A stretch of 64,000 bases of DNA, taken from assembly GCA_916613615.1 (NCBI GenBank), contig OU744732.1, forward strand, positions 49,157,227 to 49,221,226. The letters run 5' to 3'. Position 1 is the first letter of the stretch; each line of letters begins with the position of its first letter. The position numbers and the translations under genes are program-made. The notes under the pieces are model-generated. The model was not told where the DNA came from. It saw only the letters and a program-made list of their open reading frames with translations, and did not search any database. Source of the DNA: Steromphala cineraria (Eukaryota; Mollusca; Gastropoda; Trochida; Trochidae). Of the stretch, positions 13,009 through 26,000 are shown one piece after another.

Positions 13009-13373
13009 TTAAAGGGGCAGTAGCACGTTTTTTTGATAATTTTATATTTTAAAATGTTCACGGATAATTGTAAGTTAATGCTAAATTATTATTTTGACTG
13101 TGTCAAAAATCTCATTTCACAAGGAAAATCATCCATTGTCAGAGGACAACGTATGTAGATTCACATAAAATCCATTGGTGGCCATTTTGTGTGAACACCT
13201 TAAATTCATTATGTGTAAGAAAAAGCAATCGCATGGCTAAACTTTACGTTATATATTTGAAGTATTACTGCTCCACTTAGTTTAAATGCATTGTCTTTCA
13301 ATTGGATCCATTAATTCTCATTTTCCTGACATCACCTTATATTCCCCCTAAAAACGTGCTACTGCCCCTTTAA
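13009..13373. mobile_element. TTAA-flanked MITE, copy 2 (complete)
   Basis: Same family and orientation as the copy at 2802. It begins ttaaaggggcagtagcacg and ends cgtgctactgcccctttaa, and is intact end to end with scattered substitutions. No transposase. Confidence 0.85.
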
Positions 13374-16300
13374 AGCTGTTGATCACTTATGATTTTGAGA
13401 GGAATGAAAGAAAGTACTTGGGAATGTTTGATGCCTTGTCACTTCAATTGCCCATAAAACTGATAGGTATGGCATACGAATATGTAATGTTCAATTTGAT
13501 CTAAACTTTTGTATTGAAATTTCACAATCCGTTTCTTTTCCGTAATGCTACGATCCTTTAAAACTAGTTCAAATATATGGTATTTTCACAGGGTACACAG
13601 TAGAGTGACAAAACGAATCGGAGCTGTATTTATTCATGTTAGAACGTATCTCATGTGATGACTATTATCATTAGCCCTTGTTTAAAGTTTAAACTTTATA
13701 AGCAATATCCTTGTTCTAAAGTTTGTATTAATCATATGACATAGATTAATCCTTTCTTGAGCGATAAGTTTTTATAGAGATAATCTTTACACATCTTAAT
13801 AAACATTTGCAAGGTCACCTTGTTATATAATTCTGAAACTAATACATGTTTACTCTAAATTGTTTTATTTATGAGAACGAAACGACAAGATTTGGCAGCA
13901 TAAAATAAAAAAGTGTACACAGAGCATGCGCAGATACATGTATCATTATTGAACTTTCAAATACACTTCATATAATTTTGTCATGATATAGATGTATGCG
14001 GAATATGACTATTATTTTTTCATAGAGGATATCTGTCTTTTCTTGAGCTATATCATATATTTAAGATCTCGTCGCATTGGTAAAGGTTCAGCGTCATATA
14101 ACGTTACAGGCCATTGATAAATGACGTCAAACTCTTGAGTGACGCTCAATGTTTTCTGGATATAATTTAATTAAAAAGCATTGGTTTGACGTCATTTTCG
14201 AATTGTATGCAAGTAATTGTAGTCCCTTAACGACTCTATTTATGAGGTCAAGGCAAATTACTTCGTTTGAATATGTTTGCCATATATATACGTCATACAA
14301 AAGGCAGCATGGCCTTGCTTTATCAATCAGTGATCCAATTTTAACGTAAATGAAATTTCATGTAAAGGATCATTGAATGGTAATAGTTTTCGTAAAGCAT
14401 CGTCCTCCATTGAAGATTTCATTATGTTTTCTTTCATTTTAACGGACACTGACAGTGTTAGTTTTAATGATACTGTTATAAACAACCTTGACTGGTCTAT
14501 TATTACGTTACATGCTCATTTTCATTTCTCGGCTGTCGTGGCAATGTCTCGTTTGAAATAATTGATTCCTTGTAACTTTTACATGAATTTGCATTAATTG
14601 CTTTGTAAATCCATTTCGGAAAACCTCCTATCTGTTTTCTCTGATTTCCAAGTAACTAACCTAACTGGTTTTTATATTTTGGACCGCTGACATCGTGTGT
14701 TTGCTTCTAATTAGATATATTATCCCTTCATATATACTGCGTAATTATTGCTAATCACGAAAGTGGCTCCTTCGCTGGACTTCCTTCGTTTCGAGCACGG
14801 ACTAAGGTCGATATTCTCTTTGCTAATGATGTCGTTACATTCAGCTGTGCCTTTTGTCGTCATTCATTTGACAATGCAGTCATTTCAATAGCTACTTGTA
14901 AGGAGGAGAGCAAGCTTATTTTCATAAAGATCAATGTAGGATAGAAATCATTCAATGTAAGTCCATCTGCTAGTTCAGAAAGATCGAGAGCAATCAAAAC
15001 TTATTCATTTTATCATTTAACAAACTCGATTGAAACGAAAGATTAACTGATAGATATCTACAATATACAAACAATTGAATCAATATTTCTGTGATTTGAA
15101 ATATATATATTTCTTCACATCAATGGTATTCATCGTCCGGAATGTATTTCCAAGACTGAGGCTTTTGAAATATCGTTTCCAACGTTATTTGCGTTGTAAG
15201 AATGGGTTGTTCCTATGTAGACTCGCAAGAAGCCAAAAACAGAAAACAACATCGGTTGATGGTCTTCCTTCTGAATGAAACCATTCATAGAATATAAATG
15301 AACACAATTTCCGGTTCGGGGTCGGGTTGCGTCTATTGGCACGTGCTTGCATATATGTACTCCTCTTTGGAGATTTAACGATATGTGAGGATGTTATGTG
15401 ATGTGTGGTTTTGTTAAGTATATGTATGGTGTACGTTTGGTGCCCTGTGACACGATATGGTGATTTATGGCGAGTTTTGAAAAACATACTTTGTTAACAA
15501 GGACATCATTGAATATCGAGAACTGAATGTTCCAATGCTCAACATTATATCAACCCAATGTTTCTTCATCAGGATTTTATCACCTGGTAAAAAGTTGTGT
15601 TGGTGGTGACCTTCTAGCGACATATATGTCAGCTTGGGTTAGACCAGGGTAATGGAGCATGGAGCGCTCTGAGTCTGCAATGCGGAGATTTAGCGCTATA
15701 TAAAAGCTATCCATTATCATTAAGGACTTGACGTATCCAGTGGATCTACTATGTCGACTGGACTTCTCTCATGATTCAATAACATCTCTCAAAACACTCG
15801 TTACAGCTCAATTTGGTCTTCTGTGAGAAGTGGCTTTGAAATCAAGCTCTTAACTCACACTTTCGCAAACAGAGTATTTTAAAACTGATAAATCGTGAAC
15901 AAAATTGTTCTTAAAAAGGTAATGGCCCTCTAGTCTTGGTACAGATTTGCCTGATGAAAATCCTAAGATGTGACAAAGCGTAGAGGACCGTAACATTCGA
16001 CTCTTGGTTACTAGGATGGTAAACGAGTGCAGGAATGATACAATTATATATGAACTTCTGTAATGGACGACTTGACAATGCGCTAATTGTGATCTCCGTG
16101 TTGGATAGTATAACTTTCTCCGGTTCAACCGAAATCAGTAACAAACGTTGTTGTTCTAAATTAACAAGTGAGAAAGAATGTAAGGAAGTCCGAAACCATT
16201 TTGTCAACGGTCGTTGATCAACCATGTCTTCCATCCTACATGTGAATTGAATTCACTTTCTATAGAAGAAAATTAATAACACTAATATCAAAACATAAAA

Positions 16301-16433
16301 ACATTGCCGGGTTGGTTTCGAACGTATTTTTGTATGGATTCCTTGTCGACATTTCTAGCGAATGTCAGTAAGTTTAACAAACATAACCATACGCTAAATT
16401 GATATTGTGCAATCACTACATTGCCGATAGATA
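13374..16433. other. Intergenic, no gene recognised
   Basis: AT-rich. TGACGTCA near 14121 and 14188. Open frames up to about 107 codons overlap one another on both strands near 15.1-16.2 kb without splice or start support. Confidence 0.45.
15663..15722 (+). mobile_element. Retroposon 3' tail-like hairpin
   Basis: agcgctctgag followed by a short hairpin and tagcgctatataaaag, then attatcatta. It resembles the tail at 10494. Only the 3' end can be recognised. Confidence 0.4.
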
Positions 16434-16539
16434 TTGCGTTATCAGCTAATCACATGTTGTTGGGAGATACGAAGCGGTGGTTCAGGAATTGCTGAGGTTT
16501 GCCTTGTTGTTATGTTGTTCTATAATGCAATATGTCATG

Positions 16540-16970
16540 TTGTCGGGCTGTTTTACTTAGTATGGTTTGGTGTTGTAGAGTGGGATGTTGTGGGGTGCTG
16601 TATGCAAGTATGGTTTGGGTTGGTCAAGTGTGTTGTTGTAAGTATTAGTATGGTTTATGGGTAAGATGTGGTGGTTTCGGGGACTAATTGTCCAAGTATG
16701 GCGTATTATTGTGTGCTGCAGTATAGTGTTGGGTGATGTGGAACAAGTATGACGTATTATTGTGTGCTGCAGTATGGTGTGGGGTGATGTGGAATAGTGT
16801 GTGACGGCATGGTATGGTGTAGTTTATATGTAGCATGATGTGATGTTGGATAGTGGGTTTCGTAAAGATAGCAAGTAAGGCGTGGTGTGAAATCGCGCAG
16901 GGCAGCATTGGGTTGTGTGATGTAGTATGGTTGGGTATGGTGTGGGTGGTTTCCCTTAGTGTGCTGTAGT
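16540..16970. repeat. Degenerate GT-rich tandem region
   Basis: Strongly strand-biased (G and T on plus) with imperfect repeats of words like gtatggtgtggggtgatgtgg. The clearest pair is about 57 bp apart (about 16710 and 16767, tattattgtgtgctgcagta). Open frames on both strands here are low-complexity. Confidence 0.6.
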
Positions 16971-17284
16971 GAATTCAAGAGAACACGCATGACGCCTTAA
17001 TGGTTGTTACAACACAAAGTCCCCGACCGAGACAAGAGGGTGAACTTCGGATATGATATAGATCCACATGAGTATGTCTTGTTTTTGGTCAGCTTGTCTC
17101 TTTCAATATTCGTCTCAATTGCGGTTGCTTCAAAATCATGAGTATATTTTCTAGTAGCCTGGCTCGGACAAAAGTCTTCTCAATTAAGAACTCTTTCTTT
17201 CTTTTTCAGTTGGCATGTCGAGTACAACACTGATTTGAGTTATTAGCATCAGGGTACTCTATATTTGATGGCACGAACATCACG

Positions 17285-18258
17285 CTATCGTTATCCAACC
17301 CGCTGTCCTTGTCCATCCCGCTCTCCTTGTCTATCCCGCTCTCCTTGTCCATCCTGCTGTCCTTGTCTATCCCGCTCTCCTTGTCCATCCTGCTCTCCTT
17401 GTCTAACCCACTTTCCTTGTCCATCCCGCTCTCCTAGTCTATCCCGCTCTCCTTGTCTATCCCGCTCTCCTTGTCCATCCAGCTGTCCTAGTCCATCCTG
17501 CTGTCCTTGTCCATCCCGCTCTTCTAGTCCATCCCGCTCTCCTTGTCTATCCCGCTGTCCTTGTAAATCTCGCTGTCCTTGTTTATCCCGCTCTCCTTGT
17601 CTATCCCGCTCTCCTTGTCTATCCCGCTCTCCTTGTCCATCCCGCTCTCATTGTCTATCCCGCTTTCCTTGTCCATCCCGCTCTCCTTGTCTATCCCGCT
17701 TTCCTTGTCCATCCCGCTCTCCTTGTCTATCCCGCTCTCCTTGTCTATCCCGCTTTCCTTGTCCATCCCGCTCTCCTTGTCTATCCCGCTCTCCTTGTCT
17801 ATCCCGCTCTCCTTGTCCATCCAGCTGTCCTAGTCCATCCTGCTGTCCTTGTCCATCCCGCTCTTCTAGTCCATCCCGCTCTCCTTGTCTATCCCGCTGT
17901 CCTTGTAAATCTCGCTGTCCTTGTCTATCTCGCTGTCCTTGTCCATCTCGCTTTCCTTGTACATCTCGCTTTCCTTGTACATCTCGCTTTCCTTGTACAT
18001 CTCGCTGTCCTCCTCCATCCAGCTGTCGTTGTTCAACTTGCTGTCGTTGTTCATCTCGCTGTCCTTGTCTATCTCGCAGTCCTGTCCTTGTTCATCTCGC
18101 TCTCCTTGTCCATCTTGCTCTCTTTGTCCATCCCGCTGACCTTGTAAATCATGTTATCGCTGTCCACCTCACCATTGTTGTCCATCCCGTTATCGCTGTC
18201 CATTCCGATGTCGTTGTCCATCCCGTTATCGCTTTCCATTCCGATGTCGTTGTCCATC
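17285..18258. repeat. 18-bp minisatellite with 342-bp higher-order unit
   Basis: About 54 units of a consensus close to ccgctctccttgtctatc. A variant block starting agctgtcctagtccatcctg occurs at 17481 and again at 17823, exactly 342 bp (19 units) later, which shows a segmental duplication within the array. Because 18 is divisible by 3, frames without a stop stay open throughout. Plus strand reads a Cys/Ser/Pro/Arg hexapeptide (about 362 codons); minus strand reads an acidic DKESGI-type hexapeptide in several shorter frames. I treat it as a minisatellite, not a gene. A cysteine-rich structural protein cannot be fully excluded. Confidence 0.85.
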
Positions 18259-18389
18259 CATTCGACAACATGACCGATATTAGTTCACTTATGATACGCA
18301 ATTATACAATGATTGTCTGTGACCGTTTGAGTGAAGATTATCTCAGCGTCTAAGGTAATTTGTTCAGAAATCGATGCCGTTTATTTCAG

Positions 18390-18524
18390 ACAGTCCATGC
18401 TTACTGTGTCACATATTAGAGTCAGTTGCTAGGAAACCATACCATTCCAACTAGCTGAACTCCTCACAGTTCATTTAGCAACATGTGGTGCAGAAGAGCT
18501 GCACGCAAGCGCTGAAGCGGTAAG
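18390..18524 (+). other. Possible untranslated exon (weak)
   Basis: A segment bounded by tttatttcag| and GCG|gtaagc, both good splice consensus matches. It has no long open frame. It could be a 5' UTR exon of the GPCR about 4.6 kb downstream, which has an acceptor just before its start codon. Support is consensus matching only. Confidence 0.2.
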
Positions 18525-20719
18525 CACGTTTTCATGTATACTGTATTATTCAAATATTGGTTTGTGATAAGAAATATGTTTTCTAATTACAATGAAAGTT
18601 TTCAGTAGATTGTGTGAAGCCGCGTTAAATGTTCATTATTGTGAAGTGTTATAAGAACAGTAAGTACAGTATTTTTTTGTAAACTTATCATGCATGTTTA
18701 TCAATTTAACATATGTTATTTAAATTCTTACATGTATCGAGTTGTTACATTCATCATGAAATACTAATTTCCAAAGAAGCTCTTCAATTTTCCGTTCGCG
18801 TGTCAAATCTATTTCAAATAGAATATTTTCCAACGGCAATTATCTTTGAAAGTAAGTCACTGTTTTCATTGAATTGTCCCTTTCTCGATTTCTATGGTAA
18901 AATTTTCTCATCGTTTTTATGTTCTATTTTATGTAAGGTGTATCTACTACTTCACGACACTTTATAAGAAGAGAAAATATCAATACTATCTTGACAGCGA
19001 TCAATTGTAGAAAAATGAAATCAAGAATATGATTTTTGATTTGAAAAATACAATGTTTATCAAATCAAGATAAGTTCAATAGTTTATATATCATGATAAT
19101 AATCAAAATCATATTACGGGCATCATATAAAAGCGACATCTGTAAAACTTGAAGCTCTGTCCATATTTTTTTATAAATGTATCTTGACGAACCTTGGTAT
19201 TGTTTACTGTTAAGTTTAGTAAAGTGGTTAGTTCAAGTTTGCTGTCACCAACATCAAACTATAGATCGAAGAATCTACTTGAATTCTTTTAAAGGTACTT
19301 ATTATTGAGAGGAGTCTGTTCTGTATCACTTTTTACTAAGTTGTAAATAATCCTGTCTAACTTTCTATTCCAATGTATTTATCTATTCAATTCATATTAA
19401 ATTTCTAACCTTTTCTATATATTTGTATTTATATATTGATTGTTGATAAGTACTGCAGGGTCTTTCTATCCCTATCAAATGATCCATCGTGGCTGAAAAG
19501 GATTTATTCATTAAAATGATATATCTGAAGATGTAAAAAGAACAAAAATTAAAAGGTTAACTTTCTATTACAACTACTGATCACTTTTTTTCATCCAAAA
19601 ACATTTTTATATCTAAAACTAGTACTATTATATCTAAATTAAACCCGCCTAATAATAATCATCTCTAAGATGTCAAAACTAGATGTTGACAATGTACAAA
19701 ACCACTCTGCAATTGTCATTAGTTTGTGTCTTCCGGATATTAACCTATACATTGATAATGTCGTATTATTATAGCAGTGATTGGAAAGCAGTTTTAACGA
19801 CAAAGAAAGTGTCTTGCAAATGGTAAATTATTCATATATGTTGTAGTTATCAATATAAAATCAATCACTGCTCAATATACTCAAAGTGACAAACCTATAA
19901 TATTTTTGTTTTGAATTGGCAGTAAGTGAATAAATCAATAATTATTATTTGTAATATAACAAATAGTTGTTAACATCATATGACTGAATTGTGAACCAAT
20001 TTATTAGAGTTAAATACCTTCTATTATTACCTTTTTATCAGAAACATTTCTTGTCAAAATGTCATGCTGTTCTTAAACAATCCTTTGGTTTTGTTTTTTC
20101 TTTCTTCTCAAAATGGTTTACTGATTATGGGTGCTAATTGAGAACACTATTTCGACGTGGTAACATAACCACAAAGATTAATAAAATAGTTCCTTCTTTA
20201 TGTAACATTGTCAAGGAAAGAGTTTCTTCAAGTTAATTAAAAACGTTATTTTTTTTCTGTTGTCACCTGTTCATGCATAATTAGTATATAAATATGTATA
20301 CATTGTGGTTCATTGTGGTTCATATATCAATTACCGCTCGATGATTTGATAAGCTTGAAAAATTAAAACCAATGAATAACATATTTTTTAATTTGGTGTG
20401 AAAATATGCATTGACTGTTAAAGAGGTGGATGTGTTACAGAGAAAAAGAAGAATGACCGAGAAGGAAGTTATGGGTCGATATTGTTTTCATTATATTCCA
20501 TCGTGTCATTTAGTGTCAATATAATCCTTGCATTCCTAGCAATTTATGGAAGACTACCATTTGAAATGGAGGTATTATGGTAAATAATGATTAAATACAA
20601 GTGTACTGTACTGTACTGCACATATAACAGTATATTTAATTTCCAAACTTTTGGGATTAAATTACATACATACATGACAGATATGTTTTTTTATAGCCAG
20701 AAAATATCTGTTATATTTC
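18525..20719. other. Very AT-rich intergenic DNA
   Basis: No gene, RNA or array recognised. Confidence 0.45.
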
Positions 20720-21085
20720 TTAAGGGGGAATATATAAAAAAATATTGAAAATTTTATATTCAAATGTTTCCACTGATAAGTGTACGTTAATGCTAAGTGT
20801 ATTATTTTGATAGTGTCAAAAATCTCATAACACAAATCATTCAGACATAGTCCGAGGACAAAATTTAAAGATTCACATAAAATCCATTGGCAGGAAGTTT
20901 ATGTGAACACCTTTAATTCATTTTGTGTAAGAAAAAGGAATCGCATGGCTAAACTTTACGTTATATATTTGAATTATTACTGCTTCATTTAGTTTAAATA
21001 CAATGTCTTTCAATTTGAACCATTCATTTTCATTTTCCTGAACTCACCTTATATTCCCTCTAAAAACGTGCTACTACCCATTTAA
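20720..21085. mobile_element. TTAA MITE, copy 3 (diverged)
   Basis: Its left end (ttaagggggaatatat) and right end (cgtgctactacccatttaa) are mutated compared with the copy at 2802, but the internal sequence (aatcgcatggctaaacttta) is clearly the same. It abuts an inverted partial copy. Confidence 0.75.
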
Positions 21086-21276
21086 AGGTGTTCACACAAA
21101 ATGGCCGCCAATGGATTTTATGTAAATCTTCATACTTGTCCTCTGACTATGGATGATTGGCTAGAGTAATGAGATTTTTGACGCTATCAAAATAATACAT
21201 TTAGCATTAACTTGCAATTATCAGTGACAATGTTAAGATATAAAAATAATAAAAAAACGGGCTACTGCCCCTTTAA
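21086..21276. mobile_element. TTAA MITE, copy 3b (inverted half)
   Basis: About 190 bp equal to the left half of the family in reverse orientation, ending gctactgcccctttaa. Together with copy 3 it forms a tail-to-tail pair, so this locus can fold into a long hairpin. It probably arose by insertion next to, or rearrangement of, the first copy. Confidence 0.75.
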
Positions 21277-21840
21277 AGGGTTTTGATTAAAAAAACACTC
21301 GTCACATTTTTGGTCAAAAGAACGTGTAATGGTCGATATGATGATAAAACACATAACATATAAAAATTTACACAACAATGATAATTTGAAATTTGTGTTT
21401 TTACATTTTGACCCCATTGTTACGTATAACGCTCTGAATATGTCCTGTAGTACAATGAGTATCGTTTTTAGTATACGAAAAAAAAACATTTCTTCATCTA
21501 CTCAAATATTCAAAACTAGTCAAGCACACAATTTTTCATGATAATTGCAAACAATTGTATAGGAGTGGTAAGCCAAGCTACTTATGCTTATAACACTTGA
21601 GTCGTAACCGACGATCGTGCGTAAGATGTTACAGCTGCACACATTAGGGAAAGTTTCTTTTTTTCTCATCAGAAGTTGGAAGAAGAGGGTCAAGTTATTG
21701 AACGAATAAACTTATTATAATTAACACGCAAATTTGAAATGTTGTTATTGCGTGTTTATAAGTAATCAAATTTATGAATACATGAAATACCGGCAAATTA
21801 TAACTACACTGTGGTTCGCCGTGGCTAATTATTTTTTATA

Positions 21841-22580
21841 ATGGTTCATGTCCATTCTGGTTCATTGTAATTCATTATAATTCAGTGTGGTTCATTGTAG
21901 TTCATTTTGGTTCATTGTGTTTCATTGTGGTTCATTGTGTTTCATTATAATTCAGTGTGGTTCATTGTAGTTCATTTCGGTTCATTGTGTTTCATTGTGG
22001 TTCATTGTGGTTCTTTGTGGTTCATTGTGGTTCATTTTGGTTTATTGTGGTACATTGTGTTCCGGTATTCGATAATCGCGTTTGGCCGCCATGCATAGGG
22101 CTTTTGACGGGACTTAAAATTTGTTCACTATATCCGATTGTTCGCTATATCCTACTTCGCTATATTCGTGTCTATTGTAGTTTATTTTGGTCGATTGTAG
22201 TTTATTGTGGTTCAATGTGGTTCAATGTAGTACTTTGTAGTTCATTGTGGTTCATTGTAGTTTATAAAAATTCATTGTGCTTCATTGTGGTTAATTGTTG
22301 TTCGTTGTGGTTCTTTATAATTCAGTGTGGTTCAATGTAGTTCATTTTAGTTCATTGTAGTCCATTGTAGCTCAATGTAGTTAATTGAAGTTCATCATGG
22401 TTCATCGTAATTCAGTGTGATTCATTGTAGTTCATTAAAGGTCATCGTGGTGCATTGTTGTTCATTAATATTCATTGATATTCATTGTGGTTCAATGATG
22501 TTCATTGTGGTTTATTTACTTCATTGTAGTTCAGTTGGCTCATTGCGGTTTGTATTGGTACATTGTGGTTCCAATCACAG
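21841..22580. repeat. 10-bp TTCATTGTGG tandem array, interrupted
   Basis: About 60 degenerate units of ttcattgtgg/ttcattgtag. A unique segment (about 22060-22170, including gcgtttggccgccatgcat) interrupts the array. Plus-strand open frames of 60-127 codons (FIVVHCGSL-type) only reflect the repeat. Nearby, cattgtggttcattgtggtt at about 20303 is a satellite fragment of the same motif. Confidence 0.8.
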
Positions 22581-23022
22581 CTCAACAAACGATAATAATC
22601 TCATAGTGATCATCAGTATGAATGTCAAAATCAAAATGAATATACAGATCATTGGTTAAGTTATCCAAAAGAAACTTTACCACCTTTTCTAATCATTCTA
22701 ATGAAAGAACGATAGACGATAGCAATTTAAAACAAAGTACTTCTTATTAATCGACCATTTCATTAAATAAACAACCAATCAAAACTAAAGGGAGGATAAA
22801 CAACGTTTCCCTTTATTAGTCTGTGTTGTTCATACGTTCGTTTAAAATAGTTTTACGCAATAGTTTGGTTCAGGTTATGAAAGGTGTTACTTTTGTACCT
22901 GGTATGATCAACCGGTGCGACATTGATACCAAAACTGCAGTAATAATTATGTTTCAGAAACTGAAAATAAGTCATGCTTTTAAATATAGCATTATTTTCA
23001 AAGACGTTTTTCTGATTCTCAG
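22581..23022 (+). promoter_or_regulatory. Upstream region of the GPCR coding exon
   Basis: Contains the probable 3' splice acceptor ttctgattctcag| at 23021-23022, implying a 5' UTR intron. No TATA or initiator could be assigned, so the true promoter may lie well upstream. Confidence 0.4.
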
Positions 23023-23028
23023 GTATCC

Positions 23029-23043
23029 ATGGTTACAGTATGA
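23029..23043 (+). promoter_or_regulatory. Four-codon upstream ORF overlapping the GPCR start
   Basis: ATG GTT ACA GTA TGA starts 11 nt before the GPCR ATG (23040). Its stop overlaps that ATG as ATGA. The upstream ATG (tccATGG) has a better context than the main one (agtATGA). Such overlap is typical of termination-reinitiation control. It would act only if the transcript includes this segment. Confidence 0.5.
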
Positions 23044-26000
23044 CAGACACGTCAGTAAGCACTGACGCAACAACAAACGAATCCAGTGATGACGTCACAG
23101 GATTGTCCCTTACCACGCTTGGACTCTGCGCAGCGCTTGTCTACTTCAGCATCGTCTTTGTGCTGTCCCTTCTGTGTAATGGCACCATCTGTGTCGTCTT
23201 CTACAAGCGGCCTAATCTCCTCACAGTGTCAAACAGCCTGGTGTTGAACCTCACGTGTTGCGAACTTGGTTAGTGGATCTTCGTCTATTCTTGTTATTAT
23301 AATCCTTCTAACAGTCTGCCTGAATATCATAAATAGGATATAATGCACTCTGTATCACGTCTTCTGGCGTGAGGGTTTGTGATGTTACTTTGGTAAGCTT
23401 ATAGTCAGATTTTAAACGAACAAGAGCTTCTTAACAGGAAATGTCACAAATAACAAACCGTTATGCGTAACATGAAAGTGCCTCCTAAAATCTCTGACAT
23501 TTTTGCAAGAAAGAGTTCTTCAGAAATATATATGTATGAATAAGTATGTCAGGGCACCTCTGCAATAATTATCTTACATAATAATCCTCTGCAAGAATTA
23601 TCTCACATAATAAGTATATGGCTGTTTTCTCACAGGGAAATATATCGCTTAAATACAGCGTTAGAAAGACATATATACTCATAGACCCTACCCTAATACT
23701 ATATAGCATTAGGGTAGGGTATATGAGCATACATGTCTTTCTAACGTTGTATTTAAACGATTCCTGTTCCTGTGTGTTTTCTTTTTCGAAAGGTTAATTA
23801 TGTGAAAAGTACATTTTTGCCTCTTGAATGTTTACTCCTCCAAACAAACTGGCCATTTAAGATTTTGAATCAATTAACGTTTCCAAAATAAATATTTGAC
23901 GAAACCCGTTATGACCTGTCAATGTAGACTTAATAAAGCATATATTGTGTTTTCATATCTGTAGCTTTGGTCCTTGAGGTCTACAAGAGAATATAACAAA
24001 GATATCACAACGCCAGTACTAATCGTTACTCAAGGTACTTATATGTAATCACGAGTACTTCATTTGTATTACCATATGCTATAAACGACGGCTTTTCAGA
24101 AGGGTGATAAAGATTATATTATTCTGATATTGATATTGATACTGATAACGAGGGCGATTGTTGTGAGAACAACGTTGAAAATTATCTTTAACGATTTTCT
24201 CCAACCTTAATCATACCTATACAGTATGGGTTGAATGTCATCGATGTTATTGGTGTATTAATGTAAATGCATAAAGGGCACCTGTTTGATGACTCAATGC
24301 TTGTCTTTTGTTTGATCACCGAGTTCAGATTTTCATGTTTGATTTTATTCATGTTACATGCGATGATTATTTTCCGTAATCCTCTTAGTTGAATAACTAT
24401 TTGTTGTAAGGATAGAGAACTTAATGCACCGTCCATTATGTTAGCGCTTTTTGATGTATTTACAGGAAGAATCTGAATGTCAGTATAATTACGTTACAGT
24501 TTATCTTAACCGTAGGTTCGATAAGACCTTGACATTTCGCATTTTGAAAGAACTCTTATGTGTAATTCTACATGAGGAGTTAAGGGCGTTTTCCTTATGA
24601 TTCGATTGGCACAGTATTAAGACGCAACACGATTTACAAGTTAAACCTGAGATGAAATTGTTCTTTAAATAGATTACACTGCAAATGTTATAGTTAATGA
24701 TTATAAGTAAATTCGAATGTATGTCAGTTGAGAATGTGTTTCTACTTAATCATTGGTATCCCTCAACTATACACGGTAAATAAATGGCATATTTCTTATA
24801 ACTGAATTTTAATTTGCTGTGAAAATTGTCACAAAACATGTGAATTTGAAGCATTCAACCATTTTTGGACTGATTTGAACATCGTGTAAATATGTTGTCG
24901 CTATTGACTGAATCAACAGACTGTATCGTCGGCTCGTCACGCAAGTCCTTAAATATTAACAGATACTAACGGTGTGTTTCCTGTGGACGAAGATTGAGGC
25001 CATCTGTACTTATGGTTCACCTTCATTGTGGATATTCATCACTAAACTGAGTAACAAAGGAACCGTCACCATACCCATACTCTCCCCACAGAGGCAGATC
25101 AAGTCATGTTGATTTGGCCTCTGTTCTATTACGACGAGTTTGTGGGATGGAATGGGAGCTGCCTGATTGGAGGCAATCAAAATTAGTTGTGCAGTCAGCG
25201 ACGCTGTTCTTAAATCATCATTTTGGCTACTGAAACAAGGCAAAGGCATTGTCATATGAACCACCCTTTCCATGAGAGAAGCCTTGTCATTTGATAAAGA
25301 AATTCAAATGCATTCAGGTCAAAGTTTTTTTCGCCAGGGGAAACTGCCGGAACCCACGGATTTCGGCGTAATAGAACAGAGGCTAAATCAACATGACTTG
25401 ATCTGCCTCTGTGGGGAGAGAATGCACCATACCTGATATAGGATATTTCAAAATATGAGTAATGAATTAGACTAAATCAGAATAACATCATGTCTGCAAA
25501 GTCAGTTTAACTATATTGTATGTAATAACACAATCTATCTTCATGTTCCTGAAAAAAACCAAGCTGAGACACATGTAACCGAGCCAAAAGGACTTCTGTT
25601 GGCCTTTTTCCGCAGGCTTCTATATACGGTGATTTCTTACTTATTCACTTTGAGTGCATGTATTTTAACCAAAATGCAAACATATTGGCCAAAAAGCCAA
25701 CATATCTTCTTTTGTTACTCCGTGAGGTGAAGCACAATGTTACCAGAACCTTTCATCAACTATAATTCTCAAGCAGATGTCGTTCCTTTGCTTGAGAACG
25801 ACACAAGAATCTGTGTCGAAACGTCGCTGCTAAGAACAGAAAAGTTGTCATCAATATATTCCTCTCCATTATTGATATTTAAACTTCTAAGATATCTCTC
25901 AAAGAAAACAATTGTTTTAAATCAGAACTCTTTGTGTCAAGAAAATTGATGAAATATGATCCGGAAAAAAATTTGAATTGATATACGTTTTTCATCACAA

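Noticed and set aside
17265..18353. 362-codon open frame as a protein gene
   Set aside because: Coincides with an 18-bp minisatellite, whose length keeps frames open on both strands; kept only as a question in the findings.
22823..23065. 80-codon open frame before the GPCR
   Set aside because: Crosses the putative acceptor at 23021 in another frame and has no recognisable protein features.
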